The notes: generated from the sequence alone by a model not told the origin. Shown: positions 8,884-17,520, numbered from the stretch's first letter. The stretch is 64,000 nt of DNA from Clostridia bacterium (GCA_022793815.1 JAAWDP010000007.1:62001-126000), one strand, 5' to 3'. Translations and numbers: made by a program.

Positions 8884-9504
8884 TTGAATATTTACAGACA
8901 AAAATATCGATGGGTAAAGGACAGATTGCTTGTCTTCGGCTCACGGTTTGTCGCCACGCCGCGCGACAGCTTGTATTCGTTTGTTTTTTGGAAAGAATGT
9001 CATAGGCGCGAAAAAACGAAGGCGTCTTGGAATTATGTGATTACCGAATATCTCGCATACGAGTGCGACGGGGAACAGCGCAGGTTTATAGACCTTGTTT
9101 TCTTCCGCCGCCGCTCCGTTTCTTACGTAAGCGGCGAAATGAATTTGAGCGAGAGGATATGTTATGCTTGGGCGGATACTGTTTTAAGCGATTTGACGGG
9201 ACTTGCCATGCAGGCGGGGCTTACGGAAATAGACTTGAAAAAAGAAATCGGAATTTGTACTTATGAGTTGAGCGACGAAAAATGGAGGGAAATAGAATCG
9301 GAAGTTTTCGCCGACACAACGTGCAAAACGAAAGATTTGAGAAGAGATGTGGAGGCAATGATTTTTACGGTTACGACGGGAATTTGCTGGCGAAGTCTGC
9401 CGAAAATTTACGGACCGTGGAAAACCGTTTGCAATAAATTCAGGTCATGGGTAAAGACGGGTTTGTGGGCAAAGATAGCGGCGCTGTTGGGAATAGACCG
9501 ATAA
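8884..9504 (+). CDS. HTH / IS5-transposase-N-terminal-domain chimera, copy A
   Basis: 206 residues starting at TTG; an in-frame stop at 8863 leaves no other upstream start. Residues ~1-118 resemble a phage-type transcription activator or sigma-region-4-like HTH (M-N-L-S-E-R-I-C-Y-A-W around 86-96). Residues ~128-200 match the N-terminal DNA-binding domain of IS5-family transposases (L-S-D-E-K-W near 129, W-R-S-L-P-K-I-Y-G-P-W-K-T-V at 169-182). The DDE catalytic domain is absent and the gene stops cleanly after the domain. It is clearly homologous along its whole length to copy B at 12318, including the TTG start. Likely a DNA-binding regulator; function unknown. Confidence 0.7.
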   Translation: MNIYRQKYRWVKDRLLVFGSRFVATPRDSLYSFVFWKECHRREKTKASWNYVITEYLAYECDGEQRRFIDLVFFRRRSVSYVSGEMNLSERICYAWADTVLSDLTGLAMQAGLTEIDLKKEIGICTYELSDEKWREIESEVFADTTCKTKDLRRDVEAMIFTVTTGICWRSLPKIYGPWKTVCNKFRSWVKTGLWAKIAALLGIDR

Positions 9505-9538
9505 AGCCGCGCAAAACAATAGGGGAGCAGCGCCGGAG

Positions 9539-9565
9539 CGACGGGAAAAGCAACCGTCGTTTTTT
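9539..9565 (+). terminator. Rho-independent terminator after chimera A
   Basis: Stem CGACGG (9539-9544) / CCGTCG (9554-9559) with a 9-base loop, followed by six T residues (9560-9565). Confidence 0.7.
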
Positions 9566-9588
9566 CAAATATCAGACCAAGATATTTG
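9566..9588. repeat. Perfect 8-bp inverted repeat
   Basis: CAAATATC (9566-9573), 7-base spacer, GATATTTG (9581-9588). It lies directly after the terminator and before the promoter region of the tandem-XRE gene, so it may be an operator. Confidence 0.5.
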
Positions 9589-9617
9589 GACTTTGCCGAA
9601 TCGGCGGCGAAAAAATA

Positions 9618-9674
9618 TATACTAACAGTAAGGCAACAAACGGCTGTATGTCACTTGAAATCGGTATACTAACA
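9618..9674 (+). promoter_or_regulatory. Paired TATACTAACA repeats upstream of the tandem-XRE gene
   Basis: The decamer TATACTAACA occurs at 9618-9627 and again at 9665-9674, 47 bases apart; the second copy runs up to the ribosome binding site. TATACT at 9618 could serve as a -10 with TTGCCG (9593-9598) 19 bases upstream. Possible autoregulatory sites. Confidence 0.35.
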
Positions 9675-9690
9675 TCAGGTGAATATTGCT

Positions 9691-10128
9691 ATGAATGTTT
9701 TAGTCGGATTTAAAGAAACTTTCAACGATTTGCTCAAAGAAAGCGAAAAGACGTTAGATGAGATTGCTGCGGACCTGCACACTTCGAAATCGGTGATTTC
9801 GAAATGGAAGAATCACACGAAAGATTTGAAAATGAAAAGTCTTATCAAACTTGCGGATTATTTCAATTGCTCCGTGGAATTTCTGTGCGGCAAATCGCGC
9901 GACCAGTTGAATTATACGCCGAAAGAATGTCCGCCGTTTTGCACGTATATAAAAACGGTGTTGGCAAGCTGCAAAGTTTCGGCGTACAAGCTTGTCAAAA
10001 ACACTTCGATTTCGCGCGCGCAGTTTCACCGTTGGAGCAAGGGCACCGAACCGCTGCTTACAAGTTTGGAAACGGTGGCTGAATTTTTGGATATAACTTT
10101 GGACTGTCTTATCGGGAGGGACAGATGA
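9691..10128 (+). CDS. Tandem XRE-type HTH regulator
   Basis: 145 residues with two XRE (Cro/CI-like) helix-turn-helix domains in a row: one near residues 5-60 (I-A-A-D-L-H-T-S-K-S-V-I-S-K-W) and a second near 75-140 (S-A-Y-K-L-V-K-N-T-S-I-S-R-A-Q-F-H-R-W). Both end in the usual L-A-x-x-F pattern. The ATG at 9691 is chosen because AGGTGA (9677-9682) is at the correct spacing. A two-domain XRE protein can bind an inverted pair of half-sites as a monomer. It sits between chimera A and a sigma factor gene and is their likeliest regulator. Confidence 0.8.
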   Translation: MNVLVGFKETFNDLLKESEKTLDEIAADLHTSKSVISKWKNHTKDLKMKSLIKLADYFNCSVEFLCGKSRDQLNYTPKECPPFCTYIKTVLASCKVSAYKLVKNTSISRAQFHRWSKGTEPLLTSLETVAEFLDITLDCLIGRDR

Positions 10129-10164
10129 TTTTATAAATATTAACATTGTACAAAGGAGGGGCAA

Positions 10165-10689
10165 TTGAAAAAAGACGAATTCAATAATTGTTTAAAGATA
10201 GTACATAACGGCGATATCGGGGGACTGAAAGAAATCTACGACGAGTATTACGAAAAATGCAAGAGCGAAGCAAAATACATACTCCGCGACGATTCCGAGG
10301 CTTATGACGCCGCAATGAAAACCATGATGAATATAATCAGGTATGCTCAGAGCAATCCCGACCCGCATGTGGAACATGCAGGCGCATATATGAGGCGTGC
10401 GTCGAAAAATGCAGCTTACGAAATGCTGCGAAGCGAAAAGAAAGAAGCCGACGTCAACATAGCCGACGTAGCATGTACTGCGGACAAAGACAGGTTCGAG
10501 GACAAGGTGTGTTTGAAAATAGCAATCGAAAAACTTCCCGCTCTCGATTTCCGGATTGCTACGGGGTTTTATTTCTACGGTTTAAGCATCGAAGAAATAG
10601 CGAATGACGTCGGCAAAGCCAAAAGCACGGTAAACGAGCATTTAAGTAAAATCAAAAAGAGGCTTGCGCGAGAACTTTCGGAAAATTAG
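10165..10689 (+). CDS. Sigma-70 family (ECF-like) sigma factor
   Basis: 174 residues starting at TTG, supported by AAAGGAGGGG immediately upstream. Region-2-like helices occupy residues ~1-90 (including A-Y-M-R-R-A-S-K-N-A-A), and region 4 at the C-terminus has a clear HTH (L-S-I-E-E-I-A-N-D-V-G-K-A-K-S-T-V-N-E-H-L) followed by a basic tail. Length and two-region layout fit an ECF-type factor. The next two genes encode a secreted and a membrane protein, so the membrane protein could be its anti-sigma partner; no classical anti-sigma motif was seen. Confidence 0.75.
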   Translation: MKKDEFNNCLKIVHNGDIGGLKEIYDEYYEKCKSEAKYILRDDSEAYDAAMKTMMNIIRYAQSNPDPHVEHAGAYMRRASKNAAYEMLRSEKKEADVNIADVACTADKDRFEDKVCLKIAIEKLPALDFRIATGFYFYGLSIEEIANDVGKAKSTVNEHLSKIKKRLARELSEN

Positions 10690-10755
10690 AAATCTTCCAA
10701 CCTTTTGCATTTTTTCAAAGTCTTATATGCGAACAACCGATGCGGAGGGCTACAA

Positions 10756-11634
10756 ATGAAAAAAGTTTTGTGTGCGTTACTGTGCTTTTTGAGCGCAGTT
10801 TATGTTTCTTGCGGTTTTGCTGCGTCGGCGGTAAAAACCGATTTTTACGGCGCTGCCGAGGAAGAAGAAATTTATTACGACGTCCCGTCGGAAAACGCGG
10901 ACGGCTACGGAGCGAAATTTTCGCAGGAATATAAGGCGGTAGATAACTATAAATACCGCGCTTATGCCAGCGTAGAGGAAAACGTGTTCGAGAACCCCGA
11001 CAGAGCGCCCATTTATATCCCTTACGGACTCGATAGTTCTTGCGTGGTGCGCGCAGGCGGAAACGCCCTTGTGTTTTTCGACCGCAAACACGACGATTTG
11101 GTTCCCGGGTACACTTGGAACGGCACGGGTATGTACGGACCGCAAAACGAAGCGATTGACGAGCTTTTCGTCACACTGTACGACTATATGGAAACTTCGT
11201 CGAGCAGAGGGACCACGGTGGAAGGCTTTAAAAAGGGAATGACGAAATACGTCGAAGAAAGAGGCTTTAACCTGAAACTCACTTCCAATGCGGGGCGCTA
11301 TTACAATACGAATTTCGAGGACCTTAAAATCCGTCTGAGAATACGGCGCGAAGTGGCGGTGGTTTTTTGCAGTAAATACATGCTTGTTTCGCCAGATATG
11401 GGATTTCACCGCGGCGCGGGTTTGGATAAAATAAACTATTACATGTATGAAGACAGACATGCAATGCTGGTTTACGGATACCGCGATATTTACTATTACG
11501 ACGCCGACGGAGAGCAGATTGCGCGCGACACCTATCTGCTTGTCTGCTCGGGGTACGGCGGATTTATGAGCCGCGCAATGTTTTGCATAAACGAGTCGAT
11601 AATCGACGATATTTATACCATTTATGTTTCTTAG
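10756..11634 (+). CDS. Secreted papain-like (C39-type) protein
   Basis: 292 residues. A signal peptide is plain (M-K-K then a hydrophobic stretch to about residue 25, A-A-S-A). The mature part has D-S-S-C-V-V-R-A-G-G-N-A-L near residues 93-105, resembling the G-x-C-x-P-T-A-x-A entry helix of C39/papain-like peptidases, with C96 as candidate nucleophile, and R-H-A-M-L-V-Y-G-Y (H235) resembling the catalytic His strand. The third catalytic residue is not certain. RBS GGAGGG precedes the ATG at 10756. It lies between the sigma factor and a membrane protein. Exported cysteine peptidase, or an inactive relative, is the best guess. Confidence 0.55.
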   Translation: MKKVLCALLCFLSAVYVSCGFAASAVKTDFYGAAEEEEIYYDVPSENADGYGAKFSQEYKAVDNYKYRAYASVEENVFENPDRAPIYIPYGLDSSCVVRAGGNALVFFDRKHDDLVPGYTWNGTGMYGPQNEAIDELFVTLYDYMETSSSRGTTVEGFKKGMTKYVEERGFNLKLTSNAGRYYNTNFEDLKIRLRIRREVAVVFCSKYMLVSPDMGFHRGAGLDKINYYMYEDRHAMLVYGYRDIYYYDADGEQIARDTYLLVCSGYGGFMSRAMFCINESIIDDIYTIYVS

Positions 11635-11646
11635 GAGTTTAACGGC

Positions 11647-12306
11647 ATGTTTGAGGACAGAAAGATAAGAAAAGCGCTGGAAGAGGAAATGAAACCCTCG
11701 AAATCGTTTGAACAGTTTTGCCTGGAAAACGGCTTGAACTATGTTCCCGCGGCGAAGCCCGCGCCTAAAAAGACGTGCAGACATTTGAAGTGGATTTTGC
11801 CGACGGTTGCCGGAGTTATCGCCATATTGGTTTGCGGCATATTTCTGCCGATGTTTATATCGCCCGTGAAATACTATTCCGCCGACGCCGTGGAAAGAGT
11901 AAAGATATCGCAGGAGGAGTTTTCGGAAAGCAAAGTCGCCGCCGTTCTCGATTTAAAAGGCGCTCAAACAAACAATGTAAGCAAGGTTTTTTCCAAGGAG
12001 ACAAAGAAACGCTTTCTTGCCTATGAATTGCATGAATTGGTTTATGAAACATCCGAGTTCTCTTATGAAATGTCTTTGGTTGTAAGAGTATATAAAGGGT
12101 ACTTGTTTTCATATTATAAAAACTATGAAAATCTAGAACAAAGCCTAATGGAAAACGAAATTATCGTTTCGTATCATGTAGAAGACGAGATAGCATATAT
12201 AAAATTCAAAGAAGGAAAAGCGGAATACTTTATTACCTTGAACGGACACGGCGCTACGGTAATAAACGAAGAGAGCGTGGAGAGCTTTATTCGCAGTATA
12301 TTATAA
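11647..12306 (+). CDS. Single-pass membrane protein, possible anti-sigma partner
   Basis: 219 residues. A short charged cytoplasmic part (1-46, with C-R-H-L-K just before the membrane) leads to one membrane segment at about 48-72, then an extracytoplasmic domain of ~145 residues of no recognised family. The layout (cytosolic tip, one membrane span, outside sensor) is what anti-sigma factors show, and a sigma factor gene lies two genes upstream, but no zinc anti-sigma motif is present. RBS AGGAG is 11 bases before the ATG. Base use from about 12010 on is more AT-rich than its neighbours. Confidence 0.5.
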   Translation: MFEDRKIRKALEEEMKPSKSFEQFCLENGLNYVPAAKPAPKKTCRHLKWILPTVAGVIAILVCGIFLPMFISPVKYYSADAVERVKISQEEFSESKVAAVLDLKGAQTNNVSKVFSKETKKRFLAYELHELVYETSEFSYEMSLVVRVYKGYLFSYYKNYENLEQSLMENEIIVSYHVEDEIAYIKFKEGKAEYFITLNGHGATVINEESVESFIRSIL

Positions 12307-12317
12307 TCGGACAAAAT

Positions 12318-12968
12318 TTGAATATTTACAAACAGAAGCACCGTGCCGTGAAGGAGAGATTGAAGCGGTACGGGCAAAAACCGAATATTTCCGACAAAAA
12401 AGAGGCGGATTTATTTTACGGCACGGATTTTTGGGTTCGTTGTTTTCTCGCAGAACCGCCGCAGACGTGGGATTGGATTATCGCGGGATATATGGCGTTT
12501 TGGTGCGGCAGGGAAGCGCGCGAGTTTATCGACTGCATGTTTTTCCGAGAGCTGTCCGCGCTGCGCATTTGCAAACGCATGCACATAAGCGAAAGGACGT
12601 GCTATATTTGGCGCGAGTTTATTCTCAACGATTTTACGGGATTTGCCGTACAGTTTTCTCTTGCCGAAATCGACATCACGAACGGCTATTTCGAAGAAAA
12701 CGAGGCGGCTTGCACGTTTGCTTTCGAAATAACCGACAGGCAGTGGAGCGCGGTGGAAAAGATACTCGGGTCGGCGGCGGTATACCGCTCGGATAAACTG
12801 CGAAAAGAAATCGAAGCCATTACGGCAGTCAAATCGGCGAACATCGCGTGGCGGGACATGCCGAAAACATACGGAGCTTGGAAAACGGTTTACAACAGAT
12901 ACAACGAACTTTGCAAGGCGGGAATTTGGACGGAAATAGAAGCCGCGCTCAGAGAAAACAGAAAATAA
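12318..12968 (+). CDS. HTH / IS5-transposase-N-terminal-domain chimera, copy B
   Basis: 216 residues, TTG start, paralogue of the gene at 8884. Shared features in order: M-N-I-Y-x-Q-K start; W-x-x-I-x-x-Y-x-A near residue 51; F-I-D-x-x-F-F-R near 70; HTH with S-E-R-x-C-Y-x-W at 91-98; L-x-E-I-D near 115; and the IS5-type D-x-x-W (about 140) and W-R-D-M-P-K-T-Y-G-A-W-K-T-V (178-191) segment. No DDE domain follows. The first 13 bases of both genes (TTGAATATTTACA) are identical. It closes the accessory operon 11 bases after the membrane protein gene. Confidence 0.7.
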   Translation: MNIYKQKHRAVKERLKRYGQKPNISDKKEADLFYGTDFWVRCFLAEPPQTWDWIIAGYMAFWCGREAREFIDCMFFRELSALRICKRMHISERTCYIWREFILNDFTGFAVQFSLAEIDITNGYFEENEAACTFAFEITDRQWSAVEKILGSAAVYRSDKLRKEIEAITAVKSANIAWRDMPKTYGAWKTVYNRYNELCKAGIWTEIEAALRENRK

Positions 12969-12979
12969 AACCGTTTGAA

Positions 12980-13020
12980 AAAAAGTCGGGACAAATTGCA
13001 GCAGTTTGTCCCGACTTTTT
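12980..13020. terminator. Strong bidirectional terminator ending the accessory block
   Basis: Perfect 16-bp stem: AAAAAGTCGGGACAAA (12980-12995) and its complement (13005-13020) around a 9-base loop; the A and T tracts allow termination on both strands. Confidence 0.9.
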
Positions 13021-13101
13021 CGTTGTATAATAGAATTGATTCGACATATATCTTTTTTTATCGCGCAGTCGGATACAATTTCGAAACGGAGAAAAGAAAA
13101 C

Positions 13102-13617
13102 ATGAAAAACGAAAAGAATCGAGAAAGCGTAAAAGCGGAAACGGACAAAAGCGAACAGGCGGCGGAGGAAACGGTATGCGCAAAATCCGACGGTACGTGC
13201 GGATTGAAAAGCATAACGATAACCGACGGCACAAACTCGGGGCGGCGATGTCGGACGGAGTTCGGCGCGGACGCGGTGGTGGCATTGCCGAGCGATATCG
13301 ATGCGGACATTAAGAAGATGTGCGGAGGCATGAGCGTCAAGACGGTTTACATAGGCAGCGAATTTACCACGGTTTACACAAGCGCGGAGTTTTCCTCCGT
13401 GCTGCTTTTGGTTGCGCCTTGGAGCGGCGACGCAAGAAACACCGCGATAATCGCCGCTACTTACGGCGTCGGCTCGTCCTCGTCCGCATATCTCACGCGC
13501 GTAAGAAAAACGGGACGCATGGACATGCGTTGGAACGGGAGAAATTTTCAGCTTGCGGCAAGCGATAAAGGCGCGTCGGGAGTGTACGCCGTAACCGTCA
13601 TAGACGCTCACCGATAA
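13102..13617 (+). CDS. Hypothetical protein
   Basis: 171 residues, no family recognised. The first ~45 residues are charged and probably disordered; the rest has alternating short hydrophobic strands (S-V-L-L-L-V-A-P-W near 112) and small residues, suggesting a compact beta-rich or alpha/beta fold. The ATG at 13102 is preferred because CGGAG precedes it; a TATAAT-like box is at 13026-13031 but lacks a good -35. It converges on the methyltransferase gene with only 4 bases between them. Confidence 0.55.
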   Translation: MKNEKNRESVKAETDKSEQAAEETVCAKSDGTCGLKSITITDGTNSGRRCRTEFGADAVVALPSDIDADIKKMCGGMSVKTVYIGSEFTTVYTSAEFSSVLLLVAPWSGDARNTAIIAATYGVGSSSSAYLTRVRKTGRMDMRWNGRNFQLAASDKGASGVYAVTVIDAHR

Positions 13618-13621
13618 AAAA

Positions 13622-15016
13622 TCATTTTATTCTCAAACCCTTGGGGTAGCGGTTTTTGACGCCCTCGCCGCTTGCTTTGACAAGCCCGAGCGGATAGCCG
13701 TCGGCGCACACTATACCGTAGCCGCGCGCGGAAGTTTCGATTTGCAGCTCTTCGCCGCGAAGGTATGCCGACAGATATGCCGAGCCTTCGCGCCGAGCGG
13801 ATTCGCCGCCCGATTCGCAAGGGAAATCGAACATGCTTTTGCAGGTCGTTTTCGTAAGCGACGCGACAAAGGCATGGTCGGGAACAAGCATGTTTTTAGT
13901 CGCCTCGGCAACCTTGACTCCTGCCCTCACCACGCAAAGTCCCTTTACGAACGGCAGCGGCGGACAGGCGTAAATCGCATCGCGGTAGAGGTAAACGCCG
14001 CAGCCGAGAGGTTTGTCGGACAGAGGGGACAGCAGTTTTTTCAGAGCGGAATCGTTTTTATACCTTTTATCGAAAGGCAGCGAAAATTCGGGCGGACGTT
14101 TGGACGCGCCGTTTTTTTGCATTACGCAGACAAAATGTCCTTCGCCGCCGCCGTCCTGCGGCAGTGCGCGGTAGGCGGCAAAGCGCTTGCTTTTGCGCAC
14201 GAGCGTCAAGTGCGGACATTCGAGCGCGTCGAAACCGCCGTCTTTTATCAGCGGCTCGATTACGTTCTCGTTTTCCGTTTCGTTAAGCGTGCAAGTCGAG
14301 TATACAAGCAAGCCGCCTTCTTTTACGCAGTTTGCGGCGCACGCGATTATTTCGCTTTGCCTTGCCGCGCACGCCAGCGAGGTTTTTTCGTTCATGTTGT
14401 TCCAGGCGGCGGACTCTTTACGCAGCATGCCTTCGCCCGAACACGGCGCGTCCACGATTACCGCGTCGAAACTGCCTGCAAGCAGGGTTTCGAGTTTATC
14501 GGGCATCATGCTTGTTACGAGCGAGTTTTTTACTCCGAGCCGTTCGAGATTTGCCGCAAGGGTCTGCGCGCGTTTGAAATCGACTTCGTTGGAAACAAGC
14601 GCGCCTTTGCCGCCGAGCAATGCGGCAATCTGACCGCTTTTTCCGCCGGGAGCGGCGCAGAGGTCGAGCATGAGCGGAAAGGTACGCGACGAGATAATTT
14701 CTTTCAGCACAGGACGCGCCGCTTCTATCGGCAGCATTGCCGACGGTTCTTGCAGATAGAAAAGTCCGCCCTTGTGATAGGGGTGGTTTCCGTCCGTTTC
14801 GTCCGACACGATATACGCGTCGCCGCAGTAAGCCGATTCCTCTTTCAGCGACAGCGCGGCGGCGATTTCCCGAGGCTCGGCTTTCAGCGTGTTTATTCTC
14901 GCCGCGCGTTTGGGCGCGCCGTCAAGCGACGCGAAAAAATCCGCAAAGTCGCTCCCCAGACTTTTTTCGAGGTGCTTTTTCGCGGCGGCGATTAAATTTT
15001 TATCCGAAACAATCAT
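13622..15016 (-). CDS. rRNA cytosine-C5 methyltransferase (RsmB/RsmF type)
   Basis: 464 residues. SAM-dependent m5C methyltransferase of the NOL1/NOP2/Sun family, acting on rRNA. The SAM-binding D-L-C-A-A-P-G-G-K-S is at 118-127. The two family cysteines are C192 (D-A-P-C-S-G-E-G-M) and C242 (S-T-C-T-L), the latter being the usual nucleophile. The C-terminal ~160 residues look like the RsmF-type PUA/RNA-binding extension. It is transcribed opposite to its neighbours, with its promoter region near 15017-15190 shared with the symporter. Confidence 0.88.
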   Translation of the reverse strand: MIVSDKNLIAAAKKHLEKSLGSDFADFFASLDGAPKRAARINTLKAEPREIAAALSLKEESAYCGDAYIVSDETDGNHPYHKGGLFYLQEPSAMLPIEAARPVLKEIISSRTFPLMLDLCAAPGGKSGQIAALLGGKGALVSNEVDFKRAQTLAANLERLGVKNSLVTSMMPDKLETLLAGSFDAVIVDAPCSGEGMLRKESAAWNNMNEKTSLACAARQSEIIACAANCVKEGGLLVYSTCTLNETENENVIEPLIKDGGFDALECPHLTLVRKSKRFAAYRALPQDGGGEGHFVCVMQKNGASKRPPEFSLPFDKRYKNDSALKKLLSPLSDKPLGCGVYLYRDAIYACPPLPFVKGLCVVRAGVKVAEATKNMLVPDHAFVASLTKTTCKSMFDFPCESGGESARREGSAYLSAYLRGEELQIETSARGYGIVCADGYPLGLVKASGEGVKNRYPKGLRIK

Positions 15017-15193
15017 GTATCAATTATACCGCAACCGCTGCGCAGAGGTCAACCGTATAAGAGCGCGGCGGCAGACCGAATTGCGATTTGCCTGTTTGCC
15101 GTCATGAATTATTTGACAAATCGCGCACAAACGTATACAATTAAACCGTGCGCTTTTTTTACGTACAAGCCTATTTTTTACCACGGAGAGAGT

Positions 15194-16942
15194 ATGCGCG
15201 TTAATTTTTCGATATCGCCCATTGCCGCAAGCGGCGGAGTGTCGACGCTGATAAACAGTATTTTCATGCTTTTGGCAGGTCTCGGCGTGCTTATGACGGG
15301 CATGAAGATGTTGAGCGAAGGCTTGGAACGCAGCGCGGGCAACGGTATGAGAAAGCTGTTCGGCAAGATAAGCAACAACCGTTTCGCGGGCATAGGCGTG
15401 GGCGCGGTCGGCACGATACTTGTCAATTCGTCGGCGGCTACTACCGTTATGGTCATAGGTTTCGTAAACGCGGGACTCATGACGCTGTTTCAGGCAACGT
15501 CTATAATAATGGGCGCAAACATAGGTACTACGCTCACGGGTATAATAATAGCGCTGTCCGCGCCCGGATTCAGTCTGAGCGCGTACATGATGATACTTGT
15601 TTTCGTCGGCGTGCTTATGGGCATGATTTCCAAAAACGATACCGTAAAAAGGATAGGAGCGGCAATAACCGGACTCGGACTTATGTTCGTCGGTCTGTCG
15701 TTCATGAGCGACGCTTTCAACTCGCCGCAGATTTCCTCGGCGCTTACGAATGTGTTCGCGAAAGTCGATTTTCCTCTTTTGCTCATTTTGATAGGAATAA
15801 TATGTACCGCGCTGTTTCAATCGTCAGCGGCTATGACGGCAATCATGGTTACTATGACGGGTGCGGGAATAATCCCTATGGGCAGCGCGCTGTTCGTGAT
15901 ACTCGGCACGAACATCGGTACTTGCGTTACCGCCATAATAGCGTCGTTCGGCGCGAGCACGAACGCGAAACGCACGGCGGTCATACACCTGCTTTTCAAT
16001 TCGATAGGCACGTTTGTGTTCACGACGTTTATTTGGATATTCAAAGACGGAGCGGTGTGGCTGCTTTCCCGAATGTCGTCCAGCCCCCAAATGCAGGTCG
16101 CGCTGTTCCACGTAATTTTCAACGTACTCACCACCGCGCTGCTTGTGCCGTTTATAAAACCGCTTACCAAACTTGCAACGGTTTTGGTGCGCGAAAAGAA
16201 AGACTGCGACGATACGCTTAAAATGTACTATATCGACGACCGTATTTTACACAATCCGCCCATAGCCGTGGCTCAGGCGCTCAAAGAAGTGGTGAACATG
16301 AGCGAAATGGCGCGCGACAATCTCGACCGCGCGATGAAAGGCGTGTTGGAAAAGAACACGTCCGAGAAAGACAAGGTGTTTAAAGAGGAAGAAAAAATCA
16401 ACTTTATAAATAAGGGCGTGGCGCGGTATCTCATAAAAATGCAGTCGCTTTCGCTCGGCAAGTCCGACGAAAAGCTTGTCGGCTCGCTGCACCATGTTAT
16501 AAGCGACGTGGAACGTATCGGCGACCATGCCGAAAACTTTATGGAAGAAGCCGAGGAAATGGCGGCAGGCGGAGTTTCGTTCTCGCCGGACGCCGCCGCG
16601 GAGCTTTCGGAAATGTACAAGAAAGTGCGCAGTATGTTCGATACCGCCATATATGTGTTCGAAAACAGGGACACGGGCAGACTGAAAGAAGTTTCCGAAA
16701 TGGAAAACGAAATAGACGTCATGAAGCGGACGCTGGGCAACAATCACGTGGAGAGGCTAAACTCGGGAAAGTGCAGCGTGGAAAGCAGTACGTATTTTTA
16801 CGCGCTTATTACTGCGCTGGAAAGAGTTGCCGACCACCTGACGAACATAGCGTTTTCCATACGTTCGGCGTCGGGTTCGCAGCTGGAAGCCATGGCGAAA
16901 ATCGCGGAAGAAAACGCGAAGAAACACGGCATGGCAGGTTGA
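15194..16942 (+). CDS. Na+/phosphate cotransporter family protein with PhoU-like tail
   Basis: 582 residues. Membrane symporter of the NptA/YjbB type: two inverted halves each carry the signature, N-S-S-A-A-T-T (78-84) and Q-S-S-A-A-M-T (209-215), with about nine membrane segments in the first 345 residues. Residues ~360-575 form a helical PhoU-like cytoplasmic domain (M-A-R-D-N-L-D-R, D-V-E-R-I-G-D-H, D-H-L-T-N-I-A). The ATG at 15194 has CGGAGAG upstream; an in-frame ATG at 15104 lacks a site. Likely phosphate export or uptake driven by sodium. Confidence 0.88.
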   Translation: MRVNFSISPIAASGGVSTLINSIFMLLAGLGVLMTGMKMLSEGLERSAGNGMRKLFGKISNNRFAGIGVGAVGTILVNSSAATTVMVIGFVNAGLMTLFQATSIIMGANIGTTLTGIIIALSAPGFSLSAYMMILVFVGVLMGMISKNDTVKRIGAAITGLGLMFVGLSFMSDAFNSPQISSALTNVFAKVDFPLLLILIGIICTALFQSSAAMTAIMVTMTGAGIIPMGSALFVILGTNIGTCVTAIIASFGASTNAKRTAVIHLLFNSIGTFVFTTFIWIFKDGAVWLLSRMSSSPQMQVALFHVIFNVLTTALLVPFIKPLTKLATVLVREKKDCDDTLKMYYIDDRILHNPPIAVAQALKEVVNMSEMARDNLDRAMKGVLEKNTSEKDKVFKEEEKINFINKGVARYLIKMQSLSLGKSDEKLVGSLHHVISDVERIGDHAENFMEEAEEMAAGGVSFSPDAAAELSEMYKKVRSMFDTAIYVFENRDTGRLKEVSEMENEIDVMKRTLGNNHVERLNSGKCSVESSTYFYALITALERVADHLTNIAFSIRSASGSQLEAMAKIAEENAKKHGMAG

Positions 16943-16967
16943 CTTTTGCCGCGGCAGGCTTTATAAT
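16939..16967 (+). promoter_or_regulatory. Sigma-A promoter for ferritin
   Basis: TTGACT (16939-16944), 17-base spacer, perfect TATAAT (16962-16967). The -35 overlaps the stop codon of the symporter gene. No inverted-repeat Fur box was seen around it. Confidence 0.85.
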
Positions 16968-17001
16968 AACGACAGTAATAAATCAAAGGAGTTTTTGTTT
17001 T

Positions 17002-17520
17002 ATGATAGACAAGAAAATCGCCGCGCTCATAAACGAGCAGGTAAACAAGGAACTTTATTCGGCGTATCTGTATTTGGATTTCGCAAACTATTATGCCGAC
17101 GAAGGTCTTGACGGTTTTGCGCATTGGTACGAAATACAGGCGCAGGAAGAACGCGACCATGCAATGATGATGCGCCGCTATCTTATAGACAACGGCGTGC
17201 GCGTGACTTTCGGCGCGATTGCCAAACCCGATAAGAAATTCGCCGATGCGGTCGGTCCGCTCAAAGCAGGCTACGAGCACGAACAGTACGTGACTTCGCT
17301 TATAAACAATATTTATTCTACGGCATTCGAAACAAAAGATTTCAAGACCATGCAGTTTTTGGATTGGTTTATAAAGGAACAGGGCGAGGAAGAGAAGAAC
17401 GCCGAGGACCTTTTGAAGAAAATGGAGCTTTTCGGTCACGAGGCAAAGGGCTTGTACGCGCTCAACGGCGAGCTCGGCGCAAGAATCTACACGCCTTCCG
17501 CCACGGGTCCCGCAATGTAA
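17002..17520 (+). CDS. ftnA: Ferritin
   Basis: 172 residues. Non-haem iron-storage ferritin, forming a 24-subunit cytosolic cage that oxidises and stores iron. Ferroxidase ligands E17, E50 and H53 are visible (K-E-L-Y-S-A-Y-L-Y and Q-E-E-R-D-H), as is the later W-F-I-K-E-Q-G-E-E-E-K-N helix typical of bacterial ferritins; there is no haem-binding Met pattern of bacterioferritin. AAAGGAG precedes the ATG. It has its own promoter and terminator, so it is monocistronic. Confidence 0.95.
   Translation: MIDKKIAALINEQVNKELYSAYLYLDFANYYADEGLDGFAHWYEIQAQEERDHAMMMRRYLIDNGVRVTFGAIAKPDKKFADAVGPLKAGYEHEQYVTSLINNIYSTAFETKDFKTMQFLDWFIKEQGEEEKNAEDLLKKMELFGHEAKGLYALNGELGARIYTPSATGPAM

Noticed and set aside
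8884-12968. An IS5-family insertion sequence
   Set aside because: No DDE domain, no terminal inverted repeats or target duplications were found around either chimera.
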